Assembly: GCA_964019335.1 (NCBI GenBank)
Contig: OZ025720.1
Coordinates: 167,001 to 231,000 of the forward strand
DNA from: Diplonema japonicum
Lineage: Eukaryota > Euglenozoa > Diplonemea > Diplonemida > Diplonemidae
Direction of reading: 5' to 3'
DNA: 64,000 bases
Shown here piece by piece: positions 50,997-61,178 of the stretch (positions within the stretch are counted from its first letter, which is position 1; every line of letters starts with the position of its first letter). The notes beneath the pieces are model-generated. The model ran no database searches and was not told where the DNA came from. It saw only the letters and a program-made list of their open reading frames with translations. The translations under genes were made by a program, and so were the position numbers.

Positions 50997-53540
50997 TTAA
51001 AAAACCCCCTTCAAATGCTCTGGGACAGCAACATTTATTCCAACTTGACCGTTGTGAACATGCCGCAACACAGGGACTTCATGTTGGACACAGTCGATGA
51101 ACACACCCAAAGGGTCCTCCTCCAAACAGTACGCACCAGTATCGGAGTCTTGAAGATAAAAGCCAGACCTAAAAAGGTTGAGAAGCTGAGAGGTATCCTG
51201 AGAATTGAGCCGGGAAATGGTGGCAGGAGACAAAAGGGTGTTATAGAGGATACTTTGCAGCTCAGGAGCCCGTCGTGGCGGGATGAGAGATAGTGTACCG
51301 GGAACGGTGAAGCAGCTAAAAGCTGTGATAGCAAGGGGAGGGTAGTTCTTAAGCCAGAGCCGGTTAACAGGGTGGACAAGATACTCCGAAAGGTGTTGCG
51401 TCACCTCGGCCAGCCAGACTTTATCACCAACTCGATAAGTACGATCAATAACCCCTGTACAGGAAGCTACAATCACACTTACGTCAAAACAGTTCGTCTC
51501 TTCCAAAGACAGCCCGTGCAGCAGCCTTAAAACAAGATCCTGTAAACCCTCCCTTCCCAGGATCTTTGTATATTGTTTATGCCCGCTGCTTAAAGATGGG
51601 AACAACCATGCCAAATCGATTCCGGTGTACTTACCAGGTGTTCGGTATGTGAGTTCGGTGATGTAAGGGCGCAGCTGGTTGGTTTGAACAGAGGAGAAAA
51701 TCATTGCGGAGATGAGTCCCACGAGCTCCGGGGCGGAGAGGTCCTCCCATATCTTCTGCACGTGCGCGATGCGTATTAAGTTTGCGAAGCTTTTCAAAAA
51801 ATGTATTTTCATGAACAATACGATTTTGGAGAGCCTTGCCACCGCCTTGGACAGTACAACCTTCACGAGCAATTTTTCCGCTTTGACGTTCATTGAAAAA
51901 GCAAGCTCCCTCGCGGCGGTGTCGACGAGCTGAACGGGAATTCTCGCCTTCGGGTCCGAGTCCCATTCGTTCAAAACCTTCCTCGTTGTTTCCCAAACAC
52001 AGTTTTCCGTGTTCTGTCTTGGCGGTGAGGCATCGACCCCTAGAATGTGCAGGCCTAGATGGTGCTGGACTGCCCAAGAACCCTTTTTCCCCGCGAGGTT
52101 CTTCCCTCTATCATCCATAGGAATCGCATCGTTAAAATTTCTAAGCAAAACAAGAACAGCGTTGTCGTAAGGAAAGTACCACGAGAGCACTGTCAACTCT
52201 TCGAGAATCCTCGCTTTAAAATACAGATCCTCGTGTAACGATGAGCTACACCTGCACACCCACGAAACTGTAAGATTCACGATCTTCATTTTCACGTCGA
52301 AGGGGAAGGCGTGCATTTTCAAATTCTCCAATAAATTGAGGATATCGGAGTACAGCTCCGGGGTCATGCGAGACGGAACGCTTGCCGCAATCTGAACCAT
52401 CAGAATTTTCACCAGATACCCTTCGGCCTCCGTTGTCAAGAGGGAAAGCCAGACGAGCAGTGTACTAAGGTGTTCAGGGGAATCCCTGGGAAACCTCTTA
52501 ACGCTCTTCACGATCCATTTATTGAGGTGAACCAAGGTAGGCGCCACCCGGGCCCTGTTGCAAACCCGAATCGTAGTTAATGCTCGTAAAAACTTGTTGA
52601 ATAATTTATGTGTGTTGCGTGGGATGTCGGTTATAGTGTCGTGGAACAACTTTGCAACGATTTTGTACGCTTTCATGCCGGGTTTTATGTAATGCAACAC
52701 GGAAAAGTACACCATTCCTGTTATGGTGAGGCTGTGATCGTTTGAAGATGTAATGATGAGCAGCAACTTGTCAACCGATCCGAATCGGTGCGCGGTCCAC
52801 CCCGCAACAACCTCCCCACAGTTGTGCGCGACACGGGAAAAAACAGGACGTTTTGACAGAATTTCGTGTCCGTTCAAACACGCGATTAAAATGGAGGTGA
52901 AATGGATGAAATCGACGAGGTGGGTGTCACTGTTTGTAAAGGTCCGAAGAACCGGTTTCCACAGAACATCAACATTTCGAGAAGAGTAACCCAACACATA
53001 GAAAATAGTACAGCACAGCTTCACTGAAAACTCGCGTTGCGTCAAAACATCGGTAAAGCCCGTTGTTCGGACCACCAACCATATCAAATCGGCGAGAGAG
53101 TTCCCTATTTTGTGAAGCGGTGTTGTTGATAAGGACAGGGTACGCTTGCTGAAGGCTACGCAAGCGAGTTCCACTGTTTTGAGTAGGTATTCAGTTATAC
53201 CGATGTTGCTGGCCGCCTCTTCTGCAACCGAATATTTCGTCAGTACTGGGGTGTTTTTGTTGTGGGTAGTGTTCTGTCGTGGGATCGCGGTCTCGCTGAG
53301 CTTCTTGTAGAAAATTTTGCATTTGTCTAGCATGTTCTTCAAATCGCCTTCGTTTAGATCGCCTGTTACGGACTCTCTTAGGTCGTACGCCGCGTCCCAA
53401 ACCTCATCTCGGGTCTTGCGTTTTGGCTGTCGGGATTTGTTCTCCCGCCTGCCCACCATTTTGCTCCTCATTGAGGATCTTGGGTTGTTTAAGACGTTCA
53501 CCGCTTCCGCCCATGAAGCGTGCTCCAACCTTCTGAACAT
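50997..53540 (-). CDS. Large alpha-helical repeat-like protein, 847 aa
   Basis: A long frame without introns from an ATG at 53540 in a purine-rich leader. After a basic N-terminus the protein is almost entirely helical, with repeated hydrophobic/Leu patterns of about 35-40 residues (EYLLKTVELACVAF; LVDFIHFTSILIACL; EHLSTLLVWLSLL; APELVGLISAMIF). It resembles the helical-repeat part of FASTK- or OPR-type organellar RNA-binding proteins in overall character, but I see no RAP domain, so this is only a suggestion. Alternatives are a HEAT/ARM-type scaffold. Confidence 0.65.
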   Translation of the reverse strand: MFRRLEHASWAEAVNVLNNPRSSMRSKMVGRRENKSRQPKRKTRDEVWDAAYDLRESVTGDLNEGDLKNMLDKCKIFYKKLSETAIPRQNTTHNKNTPVLTKYSVAEEAASNIGITEYLLKTVELACVAFSKRTLSLSTTPLHKIGNSLADLIWLVVRTTGFTDVLTQREFSVKLCCTIFYVLGYSSRNVDVLWKPVLRTFTNSDTHLVDFIHFTSILIACLNGHEILSKRPVFSRVAHNCGEVVAGWTAHRFGSVDKLLLIITSSNDHSLTITGMVYFSVLHYIKPGMKAYKIVAKLFHDTITDIPRNTHKLFNKFLRALTTIRVCNRARVAPTLVHLNKWIVKSVKRFPRDSPEHLSTLLVWLSLLTTEAEGYLVKILMVQIAASVPSRMTPELYSDILNLLENLKMHAFPFDVKMKIVNLTVSWVCRCSSSLHEDLYFKARILEELTVLSWYFPYDNAVLVLLRNFNDAIPMDDRGKNLAGKKGSWAVQHHLGLHILGVDASPPRQNTENCVWETTRKVLNEWDSDPKARIPVQLVDTAARELAFSMNVKAEKLLVKVVLSKAVARLSKIVLFMKIHFLKSFANLIRIAHVQKIWEDLSAPELVGLISAMIFSSVQTNQLRPYITELTYRTPGKYTGIDLAWLFPSLSSGHKQYTKILGREGLQDLVLRLLHGLSLEETNCFDVSVIVASCTGVIDRTYRVGDKVWLAEVTQHLSEYLVHPVNRLWLKNYPPLAITAFSCFTVPGTLSLIPPRRAPELQSILYNTLLSPATISRLNSQDTSQLLNLFRSGFYLQDSDTGAYCLEEDPLGVFIDCVQHEVPVLRHVHNGQVGINVAVPEHLKGVF

Positions 53541-54401
53541 CTTTGCCCACTCCCCTCCCCTTCTTTTTTTTTTTTTTTTTTTTTTTGAAATATTCGATGA
53601 AAATTTTGAAGGAAAAAAAAAAAAAAAAAAAAAAAAAAAAGGTAGAAAAGAAGAAGAAGAAGAATAGAGCCTTTCGTCAGTTTTTTTTTTTTTTTTTAAA
53701 GGGATAATCCCCCCCTCCTCCCTTCGAGCAAAAAATATTTGATTTTCCCCCCTTTTTTTTGAGGGAGTGAGGCTAAAAAAAAAAAAAAAAAAACGACGAG
53801 AAAGGGTGTGGGAATCTTTTTTTTAATTTTTTTTTTTTTTCATGCTTCCCGTCTAATGAAATAGCTGTTGTCTTCATATTCCCCCCCTTTTTTTTTCCTC
53901 CTTTTTTTTTTTTGAATGGCTCAGTAATACCTAGTGACAGAAAGTTGCTTGCACTGGCATATGCGTATGTTGCGTATGTTGGAGAGATTTGGGAAGATCC
54001 GTCTTCTTTTTTTTTTTGTTCTCCTTTTTTTTCCCTCTTTCTTCTCCCCACATTTCTTTTTGCTGTTTCTTTTCTATTCTTTCGTCCATTTTTGAAGGAT
54101 ATTGGAGGGAAGAGGGCCTTAACCTTAAAGGGCGGGGCGGGGGGGGGGGGGGGGGATACAATATTGAAAGGGCAAATCCCACCAGAGGACCACCCCTAGA
54201 AAAAAAAAGAAGGAGAAAACCACAAGGGCTTCTCAAAAGGGACAGAGGGACCCCACCTCTCCCTCTTTACAGCTCGTAGCTTCCCCTCTCCCTCCGGTAT
54301 CCAATTATTTTTCTTCTTCTTTTTTTTTTTTTCTTTCTTTTTTTTCTTTCGTTTTTCTTTTTTTTTTTTTGGTGGAACATTGATTAATAAAATAACCGTA
54401 C

Positions 54402-54440
<39 letters not shown>

Positions 54441-54900
54441 AGGCTTCTGGGTTACCAAAAAGCCTTCTTTGGAAGGAAAGAAAAGGGAGGGGGAGAGGGT
54501 ATATTGGCTGTCTGTTAAACGAAGCGAGAGGAGGGGAAAGAGAAAAAAGAATGGGAGAAAAAAAAAACAGAAGGAGAGGGAGGGGAAGGCTGAACCTTGG
54601 TCAAGATGCGACATAGTCTGTCTGCCGCCACACGGGGCTATAGATGCCGTCGGTAGGTCTTACCACAATAAGAATAACTATTTATTTCCCGCGGCTGGTA
54701 ATCAGATTGCGAAGGACAGATTATCAGCCAAGGGAAAGAGTAAAGTCCACAATAATTTTATTTTATTTTTTTTCTGGTTCCCGATGGCACTCCCAAACCC
54801 CCCAAAGCCACGTCCAAGATTTGACATAACATTAAGACAGGAGGTTTCTTGCACTGCTCGTCCACGCCTTCAATTTTGTGCTTCTGCTTCATGGTATGGT

Positions 54901-55240
54901 TCAGGCGGCAATAAAGGGACCAGAGGCTCGGCGGCTTAAGCCCCAGCCTCCCTGGGCTTTCTGGTGCGGATGCGGCTGAACTCGATGAACTCCCTGAGGA
55001 ACCTGGGTGCACCAGCGACGCATGGCCCCTGTTCTCGTCCACCCAAACAGCTCCCTACTTAGAGGGGCTGCGAGCGATGTTCGTACTGCAGATGCCATCC
55101 ATGACTGAAAGGCAAACCTCGACAGCCAACACCAGGATGCAACAGCAGAATGGTGGCAGGCACGTGTAGGATCCCCTGTCCACGGTGGGCACCAACCATG
55201 GCACAAATGGAAAACCTTATTTTCCCGGCTCTAGCCAAGA
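54901..55240 (-). repeat. Diverged repeat or decayed gene, partner of 10557-10740
   Basis: The minus strand of 55010-55210 aligns with 10557-10740. Downstream a frame ends in FLREFIEFSRIRTRKPREAG before a TAA near 54939, which looks protein-like, but no consistent start or splice sites join it to the repeated part. It could be a terminal exon with upstream exons lost. Confidence 0.35.
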
Positions 55241-55261
55241 TCTTTAGAGGGAATCCAGAAA

Positions 55262-55306
<45 letters not shown>

Positions 55307-56060
55307 ATTTAAGGGTACCTGCGGCTTGTGGCAGGAGGACGCCTGAAAAAAGACATTTAACAAAAAAAAAATAACAAAAAAAAAAAAAAAAAAGAAGGTG
55401 GCTAAGACTGATGAAGAAAATGGGAAAGAGAGAAGGGGAAGAAAAAAGAAAAAAAGAAAAGAGAAAAAAAAAAAACCAGATGGGGGGGAGGGGAGGGGCG
55501 AGCGATCTACCTACCACTTATCTTTAACAAGTTTATTTTCCTCTTTCTTTCCCTTTTTTTAATATGCACTATTACTACCCCCCGCTTCCTAACCGGACTG
55601 AAGTCGTCAGGATGCAAGGAAAAAAAAAGGGGGGGGAACACATTTGAAGTAAACTTCAAACTAATGTGCAGCGGCCACTTCTCAGATGGCCGCTTGGCTC
55701 GTACTAGATGAGGTTTAACACCGGCCAAAACTCTTGCAGCCTTGTAAAGCCGTGTATCTCAAAATCCCATTGAGGACACAAAAAATTGCTATTGATTTGA
55801 TTTAAAAAAAAAATAGAAATCTCAAGCAATACAACAGGACACCTTGCCACGAGTGTTAGCCAACAAAATTCCCTCCGTATTCCCCTCGAGCGGGTTTTAG
55901 AGATGGTCGGCGTTACAAGGCTCTTTGGGGGGGGGGGGGGGGGGGGAGGTTCTTCTTTCCCTCGCCCTTTTTTTTAAAATATTTTTATATTCGTCTTCTT
56001 TCTTTCTTCTTTTTAAGATTAAAGCTCGCTCCTATAGAAGAGTAGGAAGGAAAGGGGAGT

Positions 56061-56105
56061 GCACAGCCGGTATTAACCTGTGGAAGGATAAGCCCAACAA
56101 TGCTA
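56061..56105 (+). repeat. ~45-bp dispersed repeat, copy 2
   Basis: Starts GCACAGCCGGTATTAACCTG and continues TGGAAGGATAAGCCCAACAATGCTAC. It matches the copy at 38919 and is followed by a T run of about 50. Confidence 0.7.
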
Positions 56106-56110
56106 CCACT

Positions 56111-56169
<59 letters not shown>

Positions 56170-56412
56170 TGCTCCTTGTTCTCGCATTTTGTTCTGAAAT
56201 AACGAATAGAAACCAGAAGTTTCAAAAAGGAAAGAAGAAGAAAAAAAAGAAATCAATGGGAGAATTTTCCAGGGGATGGTGAAAATAGAAGAAACGAAGG
56301 GGGGGGGGGGGGGGGGGCACGGGCCATACGAGGTCACATCGGCAGGTAGACATAGAGTCCGAAAAAAAAGGGGGTTAAAGTATGTAATTTTCCTCTTCTC
56401 GGGCAAGCATGT

Positions 56413-56657
56413 CTACCTAATGACTCTATGAAAAAAAAATATATATGAGTTAAAGGAAGTCTTTGTGAACTCCTCCTCTGTTGGTGCTGGGTGTGCCTCC
56501 CCCTCCGTGATCTCCAGCCATTGGTGTGTCCGGTAGATCTGCTGCCTCTTTGCCTGCAAGGCTGCGTCGCGTTCCCCCACCACAGCCAGCAGGTAACGCT
56601 GGGTCTTCTCGAGCCTGTCCTTGTCCTCCTTGGCCGCTTCCCTCGGGAGGATGCCAA
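56413..56657 (-). CDS. Probable exon of a coiled-coil protein
   Basis: A minus-strand frame open from about 56655 to a TAG at 56413 encodes a charged helical segment: LPREAAKEDKDRLEKTQRYL, AVVGERDAALQAKRQQIYR, then THQWLEITEGEAHPAPTEEE. It lacks its own ATG. A short first exon ending in CG at 56766 (ATG CTC CG) could splice to an AG just after CCCG at about 56644 and keep frame, but that join is speculative. The sequence is far from the surrounding homopolymers, so I think it is coding. Confidence 0.5.
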
Positions 56658-57082
56658 AAAAAGAGATGAAAAAAAAAAAAAACTTTAGATGAGAGAAGAA
56701 GAAGGGCGATGGTGCGGTGTGTGTGCGTCACAAGTACAAACCTCCCCCCCCCCCCCCCCCCCCCCCACCGGAGCATCTTTTTTTGTTTTTTTTTTCTTCT
56801 TTTCCTTTCTCTTGTTACTTCTCGTGCTGAGTGTTCAGAAGCAAGGAAGAAAAAAAAAGATGTCTTTGAAGGAAACCTGCAGTGACAGGATCGCTTAAAA
56901 AGAAAAAAAAAAGGAAACTTAAAAAAAACGTTCTATTTCGTTCAAAAAAAAAAACTTTTTTTCCCCCATAAAAAAAAAAAAAAAAGGAGATCGTAGAGGG
57001 GGGCGAGTAGTTGACGACACACACACACAACACCAAGGGGGAAGATTTTTTCCCCCCCCCTTTTTTTTTACCAAGCAAACCC

Positions 57083-57646
57083 TTACGTAAAGAGTTGTGC
57101 AGTCTCCCCCCACGAAAGGCTTTTTGCGGTTTTGTTCTGTGAATTCGGAGTGTTCGGGTCAGACCCAGCCTCGAGGAGCAACCGCACGGTATCTTGTTTC
57201 CCTAGCGAGGCGGCAAGATGGAGTGCAGTAGACCCCTGGTTATCAGTTAGTGACGCGTCAGCATGCTGGTCGAGGAGGAGGGAGGCTACGTAAGGCGCGG
57301 GTAGCGTCATGGCGTAGTGTAGAGGGGTGGACCCGTAGTCGTTACGTGCGTTGATGTCCAGCACATTGTGTAGGAGAAAGACCTCTACTAGCTTGCTGTT
57401 GCCTGTTAGAACTGCAACGTGAAGAGCGGTGTTGCCTATGGCGTCCTGCACCATCACACCTGCACCAAGCCGTAGCAGCTCCCTGGCCACCCCCACCTTC
57501 CCTCCTAGGCAGGACACAACTAACGCCGTTTCACCGTAATCGTTCTTCACGTCCAGCCCCCCGAACTCCTTGATGATCCCCTCCAACGCTCTGTCATCGC
57601 CATTTGCAACCGCCGCCTCCAGTTTGGTCACTACAGGGAAGCCCAT
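57083..57646 (-). CDS. Ankyrin-repeat protein, 187 aa
   Basis: ATG at 57646 after an A run. It is made almost wholly of ankyrin repeats: KNDYGETALVVSCLGGKVGVARELL, then GNTALHVAVLTGNSKLVEVFL, YGSTPLHYAMTL and GSTALHLAASLGKQDTVRLLLEAG. Four to five repeats with a short C-terminal cap. It is a protein-binding module with no catalytic domain; the partner is unknown. Complete in a single exon. Confidence 0.88.
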   Translation of the reverse strand: MGFPVVTKLEAAVANGDDRALEGIIKEFGGLDVKNDYGETALVVSCLGGKVGVARELLRLGAGVMVQDAIGNTALHVAVLTGNSKLVEVFLLHNVLDINARNDYGSTPLHYAMTLPAPYVASLLLDQHADASLTDNQGSTALHLAASLGKQDTVRLLLEAGSDPNTPNSQNKTAKSLSWGETAQLFT

Positions 57647-57919
57647 TTTTTTTTTTTGTGGTGTGTGTATAGGCGCCCTTCTTTTTTTTGGGGGGGGGGA
57701 AGTTGGATTTTTTTATAAATAAGAGCGGGGAAAAGGAAAAAAAAAATAGTTCATTTGTTGAAAGAGGTGGAATGGGAAGGGGGGGGGGGGGGGGGGTGGA
57801 CTATGTTACGAAGAAATAAAAAAAAAATCACTATGATAGGAAACGAAGTGGTAAGCAACGGCCCACCGTAAAAAAATATATATGTTCATATATAGAGAGA
57901 AATCAACAGAACAAGGGTG
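57647..57919. other. Spacer with G runs
   Basis: A and G runs and a short AT-rich stretch; no gene. Confidence 0.5.
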
Positions 57920-57998
57920 CTGTAAAAACGGGGGGGGGGGGGGGGGCGTCAAAGTAAAATGTGACGAAATTTGACGAAATTCTTATTCGTTTTTACAG
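57920..57998. mobile_element. 79-bp miniature inverted-repeat element
   Basis: The ends are CTGTAAAAACG and its exact complement CGTTTTTACAG (11 of 11). Inside are a G run and repeated TGACGAAAT words. The ends resemble those of the two larger elements that follow, but the flanks are not TA. Confidence 0.55.
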
Positions 57999-58096
57999 AA
58001 AGCTAGGCTAGGCGTCAGTACCTTTTCCCCACAAGCGCGACACCTCAAACTTAAAGTTACCCTGTTAGTTCTGTTGTTTTCTCAAAAAAAAAAATA

Positions 58097-59024
58097 CTGT
58101 AAACAAAAATCCACCGGAAGATAAAATATCCGGACCGCCGAAACATCCGGTGATTTTTTCTTCCGGACATTCTCTAAGGGGGTACCTAGCCTGCCCTACG
58201 CACTGTACCCTCTGTCTGGAAAACTTATATTTCTGTTGCAAGAGTCTTAAGAACGGCAAAAATAAAATTCAAATTAACAGACGAAAGCTGCATGCTCTAA
58301 AAAGGGGAAGGACATATCTCGCGACCCCTCCAGGTGCTGACCTCTTCAGGTGACTGAAATGATATTGCAAGTGGGAATATCTTCAGGTGAGAGGCACCCT
58401 TCAATGGCTGCGTCCCAGCAGGTTGGAGAGTACTTTTCCCGACAATAGAACTAAAAAAGGGGGCGAGGAAAGGGCAGCATCTTACCTGTCCGCCCGTCTG
58501 GCCGTCTTGTTTGCTGTGATGCCATGCTTGGGGCACAGCTGGTTGGCCCTCTGCATACAGGCAGATGTCCGACGCTGCTACCGGCACCTCCCTTCCGTTC
58601 TGCATCTGGATCCAAACAAAGAGCCTTGTTGTTTCTTCCTAGTTCAGAAGAGGCTTGCGACCCGCAGTAACGGGTGCGGCAGGGGGATCGACCTTGGAGC
58701 TACCAAAGCGGTGCTTCCAGTCTGATATACTGGACATTGGCTCCATGACGCAAACCCGCAAAAATAAGCCTCTTGTGGTAGAAGCAAACAATCAGGATCT
58801 GAGGTGTCTTTTAGTTCTTGAAAAAGTCCGTAATTCAATTCTCTGATTTTTGTTTGATTTTCTCTTGCTATAGAAACTAGTTTCATCTGTTTTCGGGTCC
58901 AGCCCTTTAATAAAAGGGGGGTCCCAGGAAAAAAATGTCCGGAAGAAAAAATATCCGGACCGCCAGAGCTTCCGGACATTTTATCTTCCGGACATTTTTT
59001 CTTCCGGTGATTTTTGTTTTACAG
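58097..59024. mobile_element. 928-bp non-autonomous TA-flanked DNA transposon
   Basis: It begins CTGTAAACAAAAATCC and ends GATTTTTGTTTTACAG, with TA on both sides (58095-58096 and 59025-59026). Both ends carry tandem, alternating copies of CCGGAAGA and TCTTCCGG around A/T-rich spacers. No transposase is visible. An internal segment near 58710-58745 (CTTCCAG...TATACTGGAC) is shared with the next element. TA duplication and end sequence suggest Tc1/mariner-pogo. Confidence 0.78.
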
Positions 59025-59026
59025 TA

Positions 59027-59705
59027 AAAATAAAAATAAAAAAAAGATTTTATGTAAGTTGGTGGTCTTTGTGAGGTGCCCCTTGTAGTCATCTACCTTA
59101 TGATTACTGTAAATCTCTTAATATCTGCCCTTTTCTTTTGAAAAATTCTTTTTTTTTCTTCTTCTTCTTCCCTGTACACCTTTCTATGCCAACCAACCAT
59201 TTTATGCCCCCCCCCACTTTTTTTCCATTTGTGAAAAGATTTCTTTTATATCTTTTGATCACTAATTTCTTTACAACGCGTCGCGTGAAAGGTTGAAGTC
59301 AAGGGGTGCTCATAAGTTACCGTACTTTCATACCCCACACACAGCTGGAGTTATGGTTCATGGTAAGTCAGTTGCCCCTCACCCCCCCTTTTTTTTGTTT
59401 CCGTCACATTGGGTCACTCTGTTGGTTAACTATTTATATCGCGATAGAACGGTTGCAAAAAAAAAAAAAAAAAAGAAGAAGGCCGCTCATGTTTCCAAGC
59501 AGAGTTTTCTTTTTTTTTTTTTTTTTTTTTATTCGCCCGTGCAATTTTTTTGAGGCACAAAGTGAGTGAAGAAAAGACAAGGGCTGTAAGGAGGGGGAAA
59601 AAAAAGTGGAGAGAGAAAAAAAAAAAGAAGAAAAAAAAAAAAAGAATAGGGTTATTCTGTTTTGCTTACTGTGTAACAGCTACGAAACAGTGTACCCAAA
59701 ATAAT
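59027..59705. other. Spacer between transposons
   Basis: Mixed AT-rich sequence and homopolymers; no gene. Confidence 0.5.
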
Positions 59706-59707
59706 TA

Positions 59708-61176
59708 CTGTAAAACGAATAATGTCGGACGGAAAAATTCTCGGACAGAAAAACTCCCGGACACCAAACAAACCCGGACATTTTTCCGTCCGGGAGTTTT
59801 TCTGGGAAGAAGTTTTTTTACTTCGTCAAATTGACCAGTTCGACTACCCAAGGCACGCGTTGAGCAGCTGGCTTGTGAGGGGCCAACTTTGGTGCTGACC
59901 CCCGGCCAGCTCACCCCCAAGAGGTGGAGGAGATAAACTCCTTACACCGGGCCAGTACAAACCCCCGAAAGCAGCTTGGCGGCCTCTGCCTCGGTCAGAA
60001 GACGGCAGCAAGAGGTTCAACAGAGCCCCCGGTTTCTTCCAGACGGAAATACTGGACGTTGCTATTCCACCCCACCACACCCTGGCCGCCGCGACGCCGT
60101 GATAGCTGCGTATCGCCCAATACGGGATTTAGCATCCTTCGGGGGCTGAAAGGTTTTTGCTTGAGTCGATAGGTAAACGGGCTTGGTGAGCCTATCCCAG
60201 CACAACAAATATGCACCTATGCAGAAGGGCTGCTGTGCGCCAATCCAGCCCGAAAGACAGACCTGGTAGACTTTGGTGGGGCACTGTCCTTTTCCACTGG
60301 CTAGGCTGACAAAATTTTGCAGCAAGAAAGACAAAAGCCGCAAGCCTCCGGAAAGCCCGGAAACGAGAAGGACAACGAGAAGGCACGCTGTTTCACCATG
60401 GAATTCAGGTCCATAGTCGACACCCATAAAGTAAGGCCGGAATTGGTCTGGAATACGGGGTTAAAAACCAAAACAAAAAGGGGTGCTAAGGTCGTAAAAG
60501 TCCGTGGCTTGGGGGACAAAACGGGCTATAACCGAACAGCTGGCTGTTTCCTTGGCTGGATGGTTAAATACAAAGGCAAAGCGGAAACGCAACCGGCAGG
60601 GATTATCCGTGCCCCGGTCAAGCACCCGCCCACCGAATGGAGCCTAACGGCATCGCCCAATCATTGGGCTAATTATGATACTCGGTATCTGGGTTACGGA
60701 GCTGTTTCTTCCTTTTTGCTATAAATCATCGATTCCCATGGTTTTGCCGAACGGGCCGATTCTGCTGCTTGTCGGCGACCACAACTCTCACACGACCTAT
60801 GCCTATGGGTTCGTAGAGTTGTTCGCAGGCGCAAACGTGCACATTGCTTTTGTCCCCCTGGGCTCACCTACATGGTTCAACAGACGATGGATATTGGGTT
60901 GAACGCAGCTGTAAAGCATCTATTAAGAAAGGTAGTAGGCCACACGAAGGCTCGACAAGCTGATTGCCTCAGGGGCAGCAAGGGAGGACAAAGATGCAGA
61001 AAGGGAACCCTGGGGGTTTCTTCGCGCGGTTGCAGTTTGCAGCCCAGGCCAGTGTGTAGGTGGTAGTGGACCAGGCCCCCTGACGGCCTTACCTAAAAAA
61101 AATTCCCGGACGGAAAAATTCCCGGACGCTAAAAAAACTCGGACATTTTTCCGTCCGGGAGTTTTTCGTTTTACAG
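59708..61176 (+). mobile_element. 1.47-kb TA-flanked pogo-like DNA transposon
   Basis: It begins CTGTAAAACGAATAATG and ends AGTTTTTCGTTTTACAG, with TA at 59706-59707 and 61177-61178. Near both ends the word CCGGACGGAAAAAT and its complement alternate. It contains a broken DDE transposase on the plus strand. The ends match the 928-bp element in the first nine bases but its internal word differs (CCGGACGG in place of CCGGAAGA). Confidence 0.8.
60421..60960 (+). pseudogene. Frameshifted DDE (pogo/Tigger-type) transposase remnant
   Basis: Three overlapping plus frames together follow the DDE_1 transposase order. Frame 1 (to about 60723): ELVWNTGLKTKT, RGAKVVKVRGLGDKT, SPNHWANYDTRYLGY. Frame 2 (about 60735-60890): GPILLLVGDHNSHTTYAYGF with the second Asp. 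Frame 3 (about 60870-60955): QTMDIGLNAAVKHLLRKV with the third Asp. The first catalytic Asp (normally WNTDxTG) is lost and two frame breaks separate the parts, so it is not functional. Confidence 0.75.
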
Positions 61177-61178
61177 TA

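Larger units (their letters stand above)
53541..56412. other. Spacer with repeat fragments
   Basis: Homopolymers plus complex sequence at 54600-55250 (see next entry). 54673-54735 starts AATAACTATTTATT like element A and then has TGGTAATC/GATTATCA in inverted order, so it may be a short fourth word-array copy. 55840-55930 shows nothing I can name. Confidence 0.45.
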
